A stretch of 7,418 bases of DNA from Minisyncoccota bacterium (GTDB taxonomy: Bacteria > Patescibacteriota > Minisyncoccia > Moranbacterales > GCA-2747515), in contig CALHMM010000040.1 in the NCBI GenBank assembly GCA_938034715.1, forward strand, positions 1 to 7,418, in the 5' to 3' direction. Both the position numbers and the translations under genes were made by a program. Below, piece after piece: positions 1 to 6,149 of the stretch (positions within the stretch are counted from its first letter, which is position 1; each line of letters begins with the position of its first letter). The notes below the pieces were generated by a model. It made no database searches, was not told the DNA's origin, and saw nothing but the letters and a program-made list of their open reading frames with translations.

Positions 1-1
1 G

Positions 2-10
2 TTATCCACA
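2..10 (+). promoter_or_regulatory. Perfect DnaA-box 9-mer (TTATCCACA)
   Basis: The 9-mer matches the strict DnaA-box consensus TTATCCACA. A second identical copy, again preceded by G, lies at 3954-3962. No dnaA, dnaN or clustered boxes are visible, so this is not an origin by itself. It may be an isolated DnaA-titration or regulatory site, or simply coding sequence at the end of an upstream gene. The sequence match is certain and the function is unproven. Confidence 0.25.
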
Positions 11-68
11 GGTCTTGATTGACGAAATTATTCAAAAAGTTACAATGAGTTTAAGAGTTAGGAAATAG
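3..68 (+). CDS. Possible 3' end of an upstream gene (partial)
   Basis: This frame is open from the left edge and ends in TAG at 66-68. It gives about 21 residues, YPQVLIDEIIQKVTMSLRVRK, with an amphipathic, protein-like look. The other two plus frames stop within the first 21 bases. The G-poor tract and terminator downstream would fit the 3' end of a transcript entering from the left. The fragment is too short to identify, and a chance open stretch of this length is common, so this is only a tentative call. Confidence 0.25.
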   Translation, partial: YPQVLIDEIIQKVTMSLRVRK

Positions 69-122
69 TGTAGATTAACAGAAGAAGATTCGGTGTATGC
101 ATGATTTGGCGTAGTGTAGTCA

Positions 123-178
123 GTTGTGGGTTTATTTTTCATTTTTACAAAAGTAGAATTAAAAAACAAACCCACAAC
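123..178. repeat. Inverted repeat, 17-bp arms with one mismatch
   Basis: The left arm 123-139 (GTTGTGGGTTTATTTTT) pairs with the right arm 162-178, with a single mismatch (A134 against C167) and a 22-base AT-rich loop. The outer 11 bp are perfect. As RNA it would form a long hairpin with a GC-containing base and an A/U-rich top. Neither strand has a U-run directly after the stem, so it is not a standard intrinsic terminator. It could protect the 3' end of an upstream transcript or be a protein-binding palindrome. The structure is read directly from the sequence and the role is unknown. Confidence 0.75.
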
Positions 179-291
179 ACCTCATTATAAAAACCACATC
201 CTACTACAAATCATCACCACCCATCGCAACCTCTTCCTCACACAATCTAATCAAACCACACTATCAACGCCCTAACTCTTTTTTCATACCC
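157..291 (+). promoter_or_regulatory. C-rich, G-depleted tract (candidate Rho-utilization region)
   Basis: By hand count this 135-base stretch has about 50 C and only 2 G (at 226 and 269) on the plus strand, and runs straight into the intrinsic terminator at 286-307. A long unstructured C-over-G bubble is the classic signature of a rut site for Rho factor. The tract would act on a transcript coming from the left. No reading frame on either strand is convincing here. The composition is seen directly, the Rho role is inferred, and a biased non-coding spacer is the alternative. A similar tract precedes the terminator upstream of recQ. Confidence 0.4.
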
Positions 292-307
292 GAGAAGGGT
301 ATTTTTT
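286..307 (+). terminator. Intrinsic terminator ahead of the lyase-like gene
   Basis: The stem ATACCC (286-291) pairs with GGGTAT (297-302) around the five-base loop GAGAA, and T302-T307 forms the U-run. The U-run follows the stem only on the plus strand, so it ends transcription coming from the left and insulates the promoter at about 373. The stem is short but perfect. Confidence 0.7.
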
Positions 308-351
308 GATTGATGACAATTCACCACAAGGTAAGACGTACGTATCTCACG

Positions 352-378
352 TTTATCATGGTACAATATCTATATAAT
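352..378 (+). promoter_or_regulatory. Candidate promoter of the lyase-like gene
   Basis: A perfect TATAAT -10 box lies at 373-378 in an AT-rich setting. No good -35 box stands at 16-18 bp; the best is a weak TTTATC-like stretch at about 352-357. An 8-bp palindrome, ACGTACGT (336-343), lies just upstream of the -35 position and could be an activator or operator site. Initiation near 385 would give a leader of about 155 bases. It is placed after a terminator and before the 542 gene on the same strand, which supports the call. Confidence 0.4.
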
Positions 379-384
379 ACCGCA

Positions 385-541
385 GTCCGACTGTGAAAAT
401 TTATCCGCTCCGAGAATGCTGCTTAGTCGTCTGCTTAGGAACAGACATAACTAACTAACCAAAAAACCGTAAAAAGGTGGAAATACCTAGAAGCTTAAGT
501 CAGTAAAGTGATGCAGAAAAAGCGACAGTATAACAAGGGTA
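385..541 (+). promoter_or_regulatory. Long 5' leader of the lyase-like gene
   Basis: About 155 bases separate the presumed start site from the ATG, unlike the roughly 20-base leaders of the genes at 2669 and 6507. It contains a small hairpin, GTCTG (429-433) with CAGAC (442-446), and a direct repeat CTGCTTAG (419-426 and 431-438). It also has two mutually exclusive short pairings around AGGT (ACC...GGT or AGGT...ACCT, about 466-488). I recognise no known riboswitch or T-box. A structured regulatory leader is possible; no function can be assigned. Confidence 0.3.
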
Positions 542-2434
542 ATGTCGAAAGAAGACCAAATGACAAAAAAAACAAAAAAAGCAATCAGCAAAAAAAGCAA
601 CTATAATCTATTGATCGTACTCGCACTATTTGGAATTATTGTAGGATTTGTTACTTCGTACAAGCCAGGACTGAATCCCAACTGGAATCCTGTTCCAACA
701 GTATCCCCAAATCTGACGGTAACAGAAGCCTCGCAGAGCAGCATCGCAATCAAGGCTAGGGGTTGGGTAGGAGACGAGGAGATTCAGCTAAAAATAAACG
801 ACAAAATTGAAGCGACATATACGCTGTCAGACACTTTCCAAAATTACACGTTCACACCACAAACTGATCTGGCTATAAATACGCTTGAAGTCCACTTCAT
901 CAACGATTCTCGCATTCCAAAAGACAGAAATGTAGAAGTGGATTACGTCATAGTGGCAGGCAAGACATATCAGTCAGAAGATCCTACAGTCCACTCAAAG
1001 GGTGTCTGGAGCCGAAACAATGGTTGTAAGGAGGGAAAAAAAATGTCTCAAACTCTTGCTTGCAATGGCTTTTTCCAGTATATCATTGACAGTAATACCG
1101 GCTCAACTAGTGAAGTACTAGCTAAGTCTGAAGGACTCATTGATGAATCTTATACCCCGCAAAAAGGTAGAAACGGATGGACAATCTGTCCTGAGGGACC
1201 AAATATCTACGGAAGCACAAAACGAGATGGGCAATGGGACAATTTGTCAAACTATAGTATTTCCCAGTCTCTTACAGAGGGGTGTTACACAGACAGTTCT
1301 TTCTATGAGGATCAATCCTCCACATCAACCAACGAAAACATTACTCGCGAGGAATCACAAATTACATCACCGACTCCTGAAGCTACGTTGACAGGAGGCT
1401 CCCAAGAGTTCACATGGTCAGATCAGGGAAGTACAAATCGCTTCTACGATCTTCACATCGGATCCACCAAAGGAGGACGGGATTACTATGATCTAGATGG
1501 AAATAGTGTATATAACAGAACAAGCGCGACAGCATCAGGTCTGCCAACAGATGGATCCACAATTTATGTCAAGCTTATGTGGAGTGATGATCGTTGGGAC
1601 TCAGTCAAATTCACTGAAACGACGTATAAAGCAGCAAATTCAAGCATTGACACTACAGACATACAAGCTCAAGCGAATATTCTTTACAATTCGCTTGAGG
1701 ATGAAAAAATTGGCATATACTCAGACGAAAGGTTCAAAGAGGATGCCGATTGGGGTGATGTGCATTGGGCAAATTTTTCTGGACGCGCATCAGTGATTCA
1801 GTCAGAAATAGGTAAGGAACTACGGATAAAACATCCGCGAGGAGTTTATGGTCATCGTAATTCAGGTGGGAGTGCAGGAATACGATTCACACCACAAAAC
1901 GAGATATATCAACGTATGACTGTTATGTTTGAGCCAGGATTTGATTTCCAAATTTCGGGGAAAATTGCGGGTATTGGAGGTCCAGGAGGAAGATACTCTG
2001 GTGGAAACGTACCAACTAACGGAGAAGGATTTACTTCTAGATTCATTTGGGATAGTAGGTCAGGACAATACGGTCGTGCAGCGATTTATCTTTACCACAT
2101 AGACCAACGTTCTAGATACGGAGATCAAGATGGTCTCGGGTTTAACTGGAAGCCAGGTGTAAGATACACGATGACGCAACGCATAAAACGCAATACTGGA
2201 AATAACAGAGATGGAATCCTACAAATATGGGCAAGCGAGGATGGTGGGCCACACCAATTAGTGATGAATAGAAGTGATATGCGGTGGGGATTAAATGGGA
2301 ATGGAGAACCAGATACATTTATGGTGAACCCATTTCACGGTGGCGGTAGTCAAAGCTATTCCCCAGATAATGATAGCTACATGCGCCTAAGTGACTTTGC
2401 TCTGTCAACGAACAAGTTCAATGATCTTCCTTAG
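542..2434 (+). CDS. Membrane-anchored CBM60-like / polysaccharide lyase 14-like surface protein
   Basis: This 630-aa protein has a Lys-rich N-terminus followed by one hydrophobic segment (about residues 21-40) with no signal-peptidase site. It is therefore probably a signal anchor with the bulk outside the cell. Residues about 66-150 resemble the Ca-dependent carbohydrate-binding module CBM60 (RGWVGDE, then DRNVEVDY and YQSED). About 151-255 continue the CBM-associated region, with four cysteines (162, 174, 216, 248) that could form disulfides. About 276-364 look like an Ig/Fn3-type domain (SPTPEATLTGG...FTW, SGLPTDGSTIYV). About 395-622 resemble the PL14 jelly roll. K474, R500, Y516 and Y518 match by pattern the Lys-Arg-Tyr-x-Tyr set of PL14 alginate lyases. 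The expected role is binding and cleaving an acidic or xylan-like polysaccharide; the substrate is inferred. The start is uncertain: the AAGGG before ATG 542 is only 2 nt away, and ATG 560 (residue 7) is an alternative with a purine-rich upstream stretch. An in-frame TGA at 509-511 limits upstream extension. No clear terminator follows. Confidence 0.85.
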   Translation: MSKEDQMTKKTKKAISKKSNYNLLIVLALFGIIVGFVTSYKPGLNPNWNPVPTVSPNLTVTEASQSSIAIKARGWVGDEEIQLKINDKIEATYTLSDTFQNYTFTPQTDLAINTLEVHFINDSRIPKDRNVEVDYVIVAGKTYQSEDPTVHSKGVWSRNNGCKEGKKMSQTLACNGFFQYIIDSNTGSTSEVLAKSEGLIDESYTPQKGRNGWTICPEGPNIYGSTKRDGQWDNLSNYSISQSLTEGCYTDSSFYEDQSSTSTNENITREESQITSPTPEATLTGGSQEFTWSDQGSTNRFYDLHIGSTKGGRDYYDLDGNSVYNRTSATASGLPTDGSTIYVKLMWSDDRWDSVKFTETTYKAANSSIDTTDIQAQANILYNSLEDEKIGIYSDERFKEDADWGDVHWANFSGRASVIQSEIGKELRIKHPRGVYGHRNSGGSAGIRFTPQNEIYQRMTVMFEPGFDFQISGKIAGIGGPGGRYSGGNVPTNGEGFTSRFIWDSRSGQYGRAAIYLYHIDQRSRYGDQDGLGFNWKPGVRYTMTQRIKRNTGNNRDGILQIWASEDGGPHQLVMNRSDMRWGLNGNGEPDTFMVNPFHGGGSQSYSPDNDSYMRLSDFALSTNKFNDLP

Positions 2435-2615
2435 TTAGATTGAAGACAGCCCTAAAGGCAAGTTGTGGAATAAATATTTAACATAAATTGTAAAATCAAT
2501 CTTCTTTCATAAACGCGCTTGGCGCAAAAAAATTGTCCCTCCTGTCGCATCACAATGCATAGTGTTTCAGCTAAGTAGATTTACGGACAGCATCAAGAAT
2601 TCTGCCAGATAAGAT

Positions 2616-2643
2616 TTGCTCTTTCGGGAATTGTAATTATAAT
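2616..2643 (+). promoter_or_regulatory. Promoter of the DUF1704 gene
   Basis: TATAAT at 2638-2643 is a perfect -10 box, with a partial -35 TTGCTC at 2616-2621 and a 16-bp spacer. Initiation near 2650 leaves a leader of about 19 bases with no Shine-Dalgarno sequence, only an A-rich AGATAAAAAGAAAAA before the ATG. The rest of the 234-base gap after the previous gene shows no gene. A GCGC-TTG-GCGC mini-hairpin (2515-2525) and a 7-bp inverted pair (2437-2443 with 2496-2502) are the only structures seen there. Confidence 0.55.
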
Positions 2644-2668
2644 AAAGTGATAAAGATAAAAAGAAAAA

Positions 2669-3922
2669 ATGAAACCGGAGGCGATTGATACACATTATTT
2701 TGAGAAATTCACCAAAGATGGACTCGGAAGTTTCGAAAGCTACTGGTACCTCGGAGGTGATCTAAGAGAGAGGGAAAAGCAAAAGAATCTCTTTTTGGAT
2801 GATGCTATAAGAAATCCTACACTTGATTATCCGTATCTCGATGATTTTGACTTCGATGGGAAAAAAGAACGTTTACGGAATTTGCAAGGCGAGATCCAAG
2901 CAGAAGGTAATGATATCCTAATTAAAGCTTATCTTCCAAAAATTGAAGTAAAGCTCAACGAGATATCGATGCTTGCTGCAGCAAAATTTGGAAATGACAT
3001 TGCTTTTACGGATTTCGCAACGCGTGTTTTCGGTCATCCACAAAAAGATGTCCATCAATACATCATTAATCGATTACGAAAACAGTGTGAAGAAATTCTC
3101 ACAAGTGAACAACCTTCTGATGTACGCAAAGTCGCAGCGCAGGCGCTTCTTGAGGAAATTGGTGTATATGGGGAAACAGCCGTCGAGGACTATAGATCAC
3201 ACGATCCAAACTATGCAGATAAAGAAAAGGATTTAGAAATCGTTGACTGTGAGGTAATTGCATGCAGTTTCGAACAGGCACTCATGGAGTTCCCTGGAGG
3301 TGAGTCATGGCGTGTTGACGTATCGAAAAATTCTGTAATCTTAAGTGTTTCACAAGAGGACAAAAGTATAATTATCCCGCAATCTAGGACTATGTCGCGT
3401 ATCAAATTGCGAAGCCTGATTGCTCATGAAGTAGGAACGCATATTGTCAGACGAGAACGAGGGGAGAGAAGCCCTCTGAAGCTCCTAGGGATTGGACTTG
3501 ATCATCATATCGGAGGCGAGGAAGGAATAGCGACATATAATGAAATGCAGATAAGTGGAGCCCACGACTACCCTCGCCTAGATAGACACTTTGCCGCAGG
3601 TCTATGTGCTGGATTTGATGGAGAAAAAAGAGATTTCAGGGAAACGTATAAACTATTGAAAAACTACTATCTAGTAAAAGGTGAGTCAGACGTGGAAGCA
3701 ACAAATATTGCTTGGTTTGTCTGTGTACGAACCTTTCGTGGCACGACATGTCAAACACCAGGTGCCTACTATCCAAAGGATGCTACTGCCTACACACCTG
3801 GAAATATATTTATTACAAAAATGATCCGTGAAAACCATGCGGAGTGCAAACGTTTAATGGTTGGGAAATATGATCCTCGCAATGAGCGTCATCTAGAAAT
3901 CCTCGATGCACTTGGATTGTAA
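2669..3922 (+). CDS. DUF1704 zinc peptidase (MATCAP / QEGLA-motif family)
   Basis: This 417-aa protein, about the usual family length, matches DUF1704. That family covers the bacterial 'flavohemoglobin expression-modulating QEGLA motif' proteins and the animal MATCAP tubulin tyrosine carboxypeptidases. The zinc site is intact: HEVGTH gives H253, E254 and H258, and EEGIA (residues 284-288) gives the third ligand, probably E285. The later family block VRTFRGT (353-359) and a YTPG segment (375-378) are also present. Residues 1-240 are mostly helical and lack a signal peptide or membrane segment, so the enzyme should be cytoplasmic. By homology it is a carboxypeptidase-like metalloprotease; its bacterial substrate is unknown. 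The gene is alone in its transcription unit, with its own promoter. The first ATG is used, and no Shine-Dalgarno sequence precedes it. The next gene starts 363 bases downstream. Confidence 0.88.
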   Translation: MKPEAIDTHYFEKFTKDGLGSFESYWYLGGDLREREKQKNLFLDDAIRNPTLDYPYLDDFDFDGKKERLRNLQGEIQAEGNDILIKAYLPKIEVKLNEISMLAAAKFGNDIAFTDFATRVFGHPQKDVHQYIINRLRKQCEEILTSEQPSDVRKVAAQALLEEIGVYGETAVEDYRSHDPNYADKEKDLEIVDCEVIACSFEQALMEFPGGESWRVDVSKNSVILSVSQEDKSIIIPQSRTMSRIKLRSLIAHEVGTHIVRRERGERSPLKLLGIGLDHHIGGEEGIATYNEMQISGAHDYPRLDRHFAAGLCAGFDGEKRDFRETYKLLKNYYLVKGESDVEATNIAWFVCVRTFRGTTCQTPGAYYPKDATAYTPGNIFITKMIRENHAECKRLMVGKYDPRNERHLEILDALGL

Positions 3923-3953
3923 TGGAACACAGTTAAGTAGTTGGTGATGAGAG

Positions 3954-3962
3954 TTATCCACA
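3954..3962 (+). promoter_or_regulatory. Perfect DnaA-box 9-mer (TTATCCACA), second copy
   Basis: This is identical to the copy at 2-10, including the preceding G and the following A/G-G-T. It lies 32 bases after the stop of the DUF1704 gene. Two perfect copies in 7.4 kb is more than chance predicts for a given 9-mer, but there is no cluster and no origin gene nearby. Confidence 0.3.
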
Positions 3963-4070
3963 AGTATGCGTGCAATCGCATTGCTCATTACTTTTAAAAG
4001 GAGTATGATCCAGACAAGGCAGTCAAAGACTACCTTGCAGCAAAGAAAAAGATGCTAGATCAATCTCTAG

Positions 4071-4176
4071 CAACTCCCCAAACACCATTCATATTTATGA
4101 ATCTTATCCTACGCCCCATCTACTCTTTTTCTTTGCTGAGTCTCTCTTCCTTTCAACTGTCATCAATCCTCTCTTT
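4071..4176 (+). promoter_or_regulatory. Second pyrimidine-rich, G-depleted tract
   Basis: By hand count this tract has about 36 C and 6 G in 106 bases on the plus strand, and it ends directly at the intrinsic terminator 4177-4197. The arrangement copies the one at 157-307. It may be a Rho-loading region for transcripts of the DUF1704 gene. The C/T bias is seen directly; the function is inferred. Confidence 0.35.
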
Positions 4177-4197
4177 AGCTACTGTGTAGCTTTTTTT
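4177..4197 (+). terminator. Intrinsic terminator between the DUF1704 gene and recQ
   Basis: The stem AGCTAC (4177-4182) pairs perfectly with GTAGCT (4186-4191) around a three-base TGT loop, followed by T4192-T4197. The U-run is on the plus strand, so it ends transcripts from the DUF1704 gene before the recQ promoter. Confidence 0.7.
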
Positions 4198-4211
4198 ATA
4201 TCCAAATTTCG

Positions 4212-4222
4212 TGTATGATAAT
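4212..4222 (+). promoter_or_regulatory. Candidate recQ promoter (-10 region)
   Basis: TATGAT (4214-4219), preceded by TG (4212-4213), overlaps GATAAT (4217-4222). Either can serve as a -10 box. The -35 position falls in the T-run of the terminator (about 4191-4199) and has no good match. Initiation near 4226-4229 would give a leader of about 60 bases that includes both arms of the inverted repeat 4238-4287. Confidence 0.45.
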
Positions 4223-4237
4223 CCGAAAATATTTCAG

Positions 4238-4287
4238 ATTTGCCTCTAGCCTTACACACAAGAGTAATTCCCATTCCAGAGGCAAAT
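4238..4287 (+). promoter_or_regulatory. Inverted repeat covering the recQ ribosome binding site and start codon
   Basis: ATTTGCCTCT (4238-4247) is perfectly complementary to AGAGGCAAAT (4278-4287), with a 30-base loop. The right arm holds the only Shine-Dalgarno-like AGAGG (4278-4282) and the first two bases of the ATG (4286-4288). In the mRNA the stem would hide the start from the ribosome. It could be a translational switch or a DNA operator. AGAGG sits only 3 bases from the ATG, closer than usual. Confidence 0.6.
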
Positions 4288-6070
4288 GATAGAAAAAAAA
4301 CTAAAGAAATACTTCGGCTACAGTAACTTTCGTCCCTTGCAGAAGGAAGTAATTACACATGTCCTCTCAGGCAGGGACGCTCTGGTTGTCATGCCAACAG
4401 GCGGTGGAAAATCATTGCTTTTTCAATTGCCAGCTCTCATGCGAGATGGCGTCACGATTGTTATATCACCACTGATCTCTCTTATGAAAGATCAAGTAGA
4501 TAGCCTCACAGCCAATGGGATCCAGGCTACAATGTTTAATTCATCAATTGATACGCAGAAGCTTCGACAACGAGAAGTAGCATCATTGCATGGTGAGTAT
4601 AAACTCATCTATCTTGCGCCAGAGAGGCTTGCAAATCCTCATGTTCGCACTTGGCTAGGTAAGTTAAATATCACATCTTTCGCTATAGATGAGGCCCATT
4701 GCATTTCACAGTGGGGTCATGATTTTCGACCTGACTATAGAAATCTAAAACTATTTCGAAAAGATTTCCCTCAAATTCCTATTATTGCTTTGACTGCTTC
4801 AGCGACGGCAAGCGTCCAAAGCGATATCATACGCGAACTAGAACTGCACAATCATAAGACATTTGTCTCGAGTTTTTATAGGGACAATCTTCACATCACT
4901 GTAACCTCTAAATCCGGCGCAAACGCGAAAATTCTCAGACTGATTAAAAATTGCGACGGAGAGTCTTGTATTGTTTATTGTTTTTCTCGGAAAGAAACTG
5001 AAGAACTATCTGAATTTCTCAACGTACATGACATACCTGCAAATGCTTACCACGCTGGACTATCTCCCGAAGACCGGCACGAAGTGCAAGATGCTTTTGT
5101 GCGGGACGAGATCACTGTAGTCACTGCTACAGTTGCATTTGGCATGGGCATTGATAAGCCTGATGTACGTCTGGTTATACATAAAACTTTCCCAAAAACA
5201 ATTGAAGGGTACTATCAAGAGATAGGTCGCGCTGGTCGCGACGGCTTGCCCGCGGAAGTAGTCATGCTCTACAGTGCAGGAGACAAGGTAAAGCTTGATT
5301 TTTTCTTACAGCAAATGGAGGATAGCCAGCGACGTATATCCGAAGAGACCAAGATAAAAGAGGTTATGGATTATGCTCAGTCGCGGATCTGCAGATGGAA
5401 GTGGATGACAGCTTACTTTGGGCAGATTGGGCTAGAGGACTGTGAGCAATGTGATGTGTGCAAAAGCGTCAAAGACACAGAGGATGCGACAGAAATTGTA
5501 CAAAAAATTCTCTCATGTGTAATCAAAACGGGCAATGCCTTTGGTAAGGGGCATATCATAAAAGTCCTCAGGGGCTCACGAGAAAAAGGCATTCTCCAAA
5601 GAGAACATCACAACCTCAGTGTTCATGGCATAGCAAAACAGTACTCTGCACAACAAATAGGGGAGTACTTCACACACTTAATTGCATTGGGATTCGTTGC
5701 TAAAGGAACAACTGAGTATGATACCTATCGCATCACAGCACGTGGTGCAGAGTTTCTCAACAAAAGAGAAATCATTGAGCTCCCTAAAATAAAAAACGAA
5801 ATTGCAAAAGCGTCGCTAACCAAAGGAGCGACCATCAAAGACAAAGACTACGATGTCGAAATATTTCAGAAGCTTCGAGAACTACGCAGAGAGATTGCAG
5901 ACGAAAATGGAGTACCAGCTTTTATGGTTTTTGGGGATGTATCACTCAGAGCAATGGCAAGAGAGATGCCTACAACGCTTGATGAGTTTGTGTGTATACC
6001 CGGAGTTGGAAGTAAGAAGCTACAAGACTACGGACAACAGTTCACCAGACTTCTCAGTGAAATGAGGTAA
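4286..6070 (+). CDS. recQ: ATP-dependent DNA helicase RecQ
   Basis: This is a 594-aa superfamily 2 3'-5' DNA helicase acting in recombination and fork repair in the cytoplasm. All core motifs are present: FRPLQ (15-19), Walker A MPTGGGKS (36-43), DEAH (135-138), the RecQ aromatic-rich loop SQWGHDFRPDY (141-151), ALTASA (168-173) and the arginine-finger motif QEIGRAGRDG (311-320). The zinc-binding subdomain has its four cysteines (C369, C386, C389, C392). A winged-helix RQC region follows (about 400-500), and an HRDC domain (about 523-594, with IPGVGSKKL at 571-579) closes the protein. This is the full bacterial RecQ layout at near-normal length, with nothing missing. The start gives the usual short lead before the FRPLQ motif. 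It is a single-gene unit with its own promoter, behind a terminator, and converges with the small minus-strand gene. The start codon is embedded in an inverted repeat. Confidence 0.97.
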   Translation: MIEKKLKKYFGYSNFRPLQKEVITHVLSGRDALVVMPTGGGKSLLFQLPALMRDGVTIVISPLISLMKDQVDSLTANGIQATMFNSSIDTQKLRQREVASLHGEYKLIYLAPERLANPHVRTWLGKLNITSFAIDEAHCISQWGHDFRPDYRNLKLFRKDFPQIPIIALTASATASVQSDIIRELELHNHKTFVSSFYRDNLHITVTSKSGANAKILRLIKNCDGESCIVYCFSRKETEELSEFLNVHDIPANAYHAGLSPEDRHEVQDAFVRDEITVVTATVAFGMGIDKPDVRLVIHKTFPKTIEGYYQEIGRAGRDGLPAEVVMLYSAGDKVKLDFFLQQMEDSQRRISEETKIKEVMDYAQSRICRWKWMTAYFGQIGLEDCEQCDVCKSVKDTEDATEIVQKILSCVIKTGNAFGKGHIIKVLRGSREKGILQREHHNLSVHGIAKQYSAQQIGEYFTHLIALGFVAKGTTEYDTYRITARGAEFLNKREIIELPKIKNEIAKASLTKGATIKDKDYDVEIFQKLRELRREIADENGVPAFMVFGDVSLRAMAREMPTTLDEFVCIPGVGSKKLQDYGQQFTRLLSEMR

Positions 6071-6081
6071 GCAGAGCAAAC

Positions 6082-6112
6082 AAAAAGCCAAAATCAATCT
6101 ATGATTTTGGCT
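6082..6112 (-). terminator. Intrinsic terminator of the 83-aa minus-strand gene
   Basis: AGCCAAAATC (6086-6095) pairs perfectly with GATTTTGGCT (6103-6112) around a 7-base loop. On the minus strand the stem is followed by a T-run (complement of A6082-A6086, then G and more T). On the plus strand no U-run follows, so it serves the minus-strand gene rather than recQ, although the hairpin may also stabilise the recQ 3' end. It lies 37 bases past the minus-strand stop. Confidence 0.8.
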
Positions 6113-6149
6113 CAAACGATTCATGTAAAATCCTAGAAAAGGCATAACA

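Larger units (their letters stand above)
3947..4189 (+). pseudogene. Stop-interrupted short reading frame, possible gene remnant
   Basis: From ATG 3947 one frame reads MRVIHKYACNRIAHYF, then meets TAA at 3995-3997. The same frame continues with KEYDPDKAVKDYLAAKKKML and stays open to TAG at 4187-4189, inside the terminator stem. The charged helical stretch on both sides of the stop looks like protein. The last 40 residues are Leu/Ser-rich, as expected from reading a pyrimidine-rich tract, so any real coding part probably ends near 4080. There is no clear ribosome binding site. This could be a decayed small gene or chance; I do not recognise a family. Confidence 0.25.

Noticed and set aside
184..189. 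Minus-strand TATAAT as a promoter for a leftward gene
   Set aside because: No -35 box at a proper distance and no minus-strand gene to the left.
466..488. T-box or other known riboswitch in the 542 leader
   Set aside because: Only a loose GGTGG resemblance; the conserved T-box sequence and other riboswitch cores are absent.
1..541. Replication origin suggested by the DnaA box and AT-rich hairpin
   Set aside because: A single box without a cluster and without dnaA/dnaN nearby is not enough.
1140..1796. Open frames at 1140-1391 and 1497-1796 inside the lyase-like gene
   Set aside because: They are out-of-frame shadows of a well-supported domain protein and have no ribosome site or protein-like composition.
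2515..2525. GCGC-TTG-GCGC mini-hairpin after the lyase-like gene as a terminator
   Set aside because: The stem is only 4 bp and is followed by A, not T, on the plus strand.
2973..3405. Open frames at 2973-3236 (+), 3281-3099 (-) and 3405-3211 (-)
   Set aside because: All lie within the DUF1704 gene, whose conserved motifs fix the real frame.
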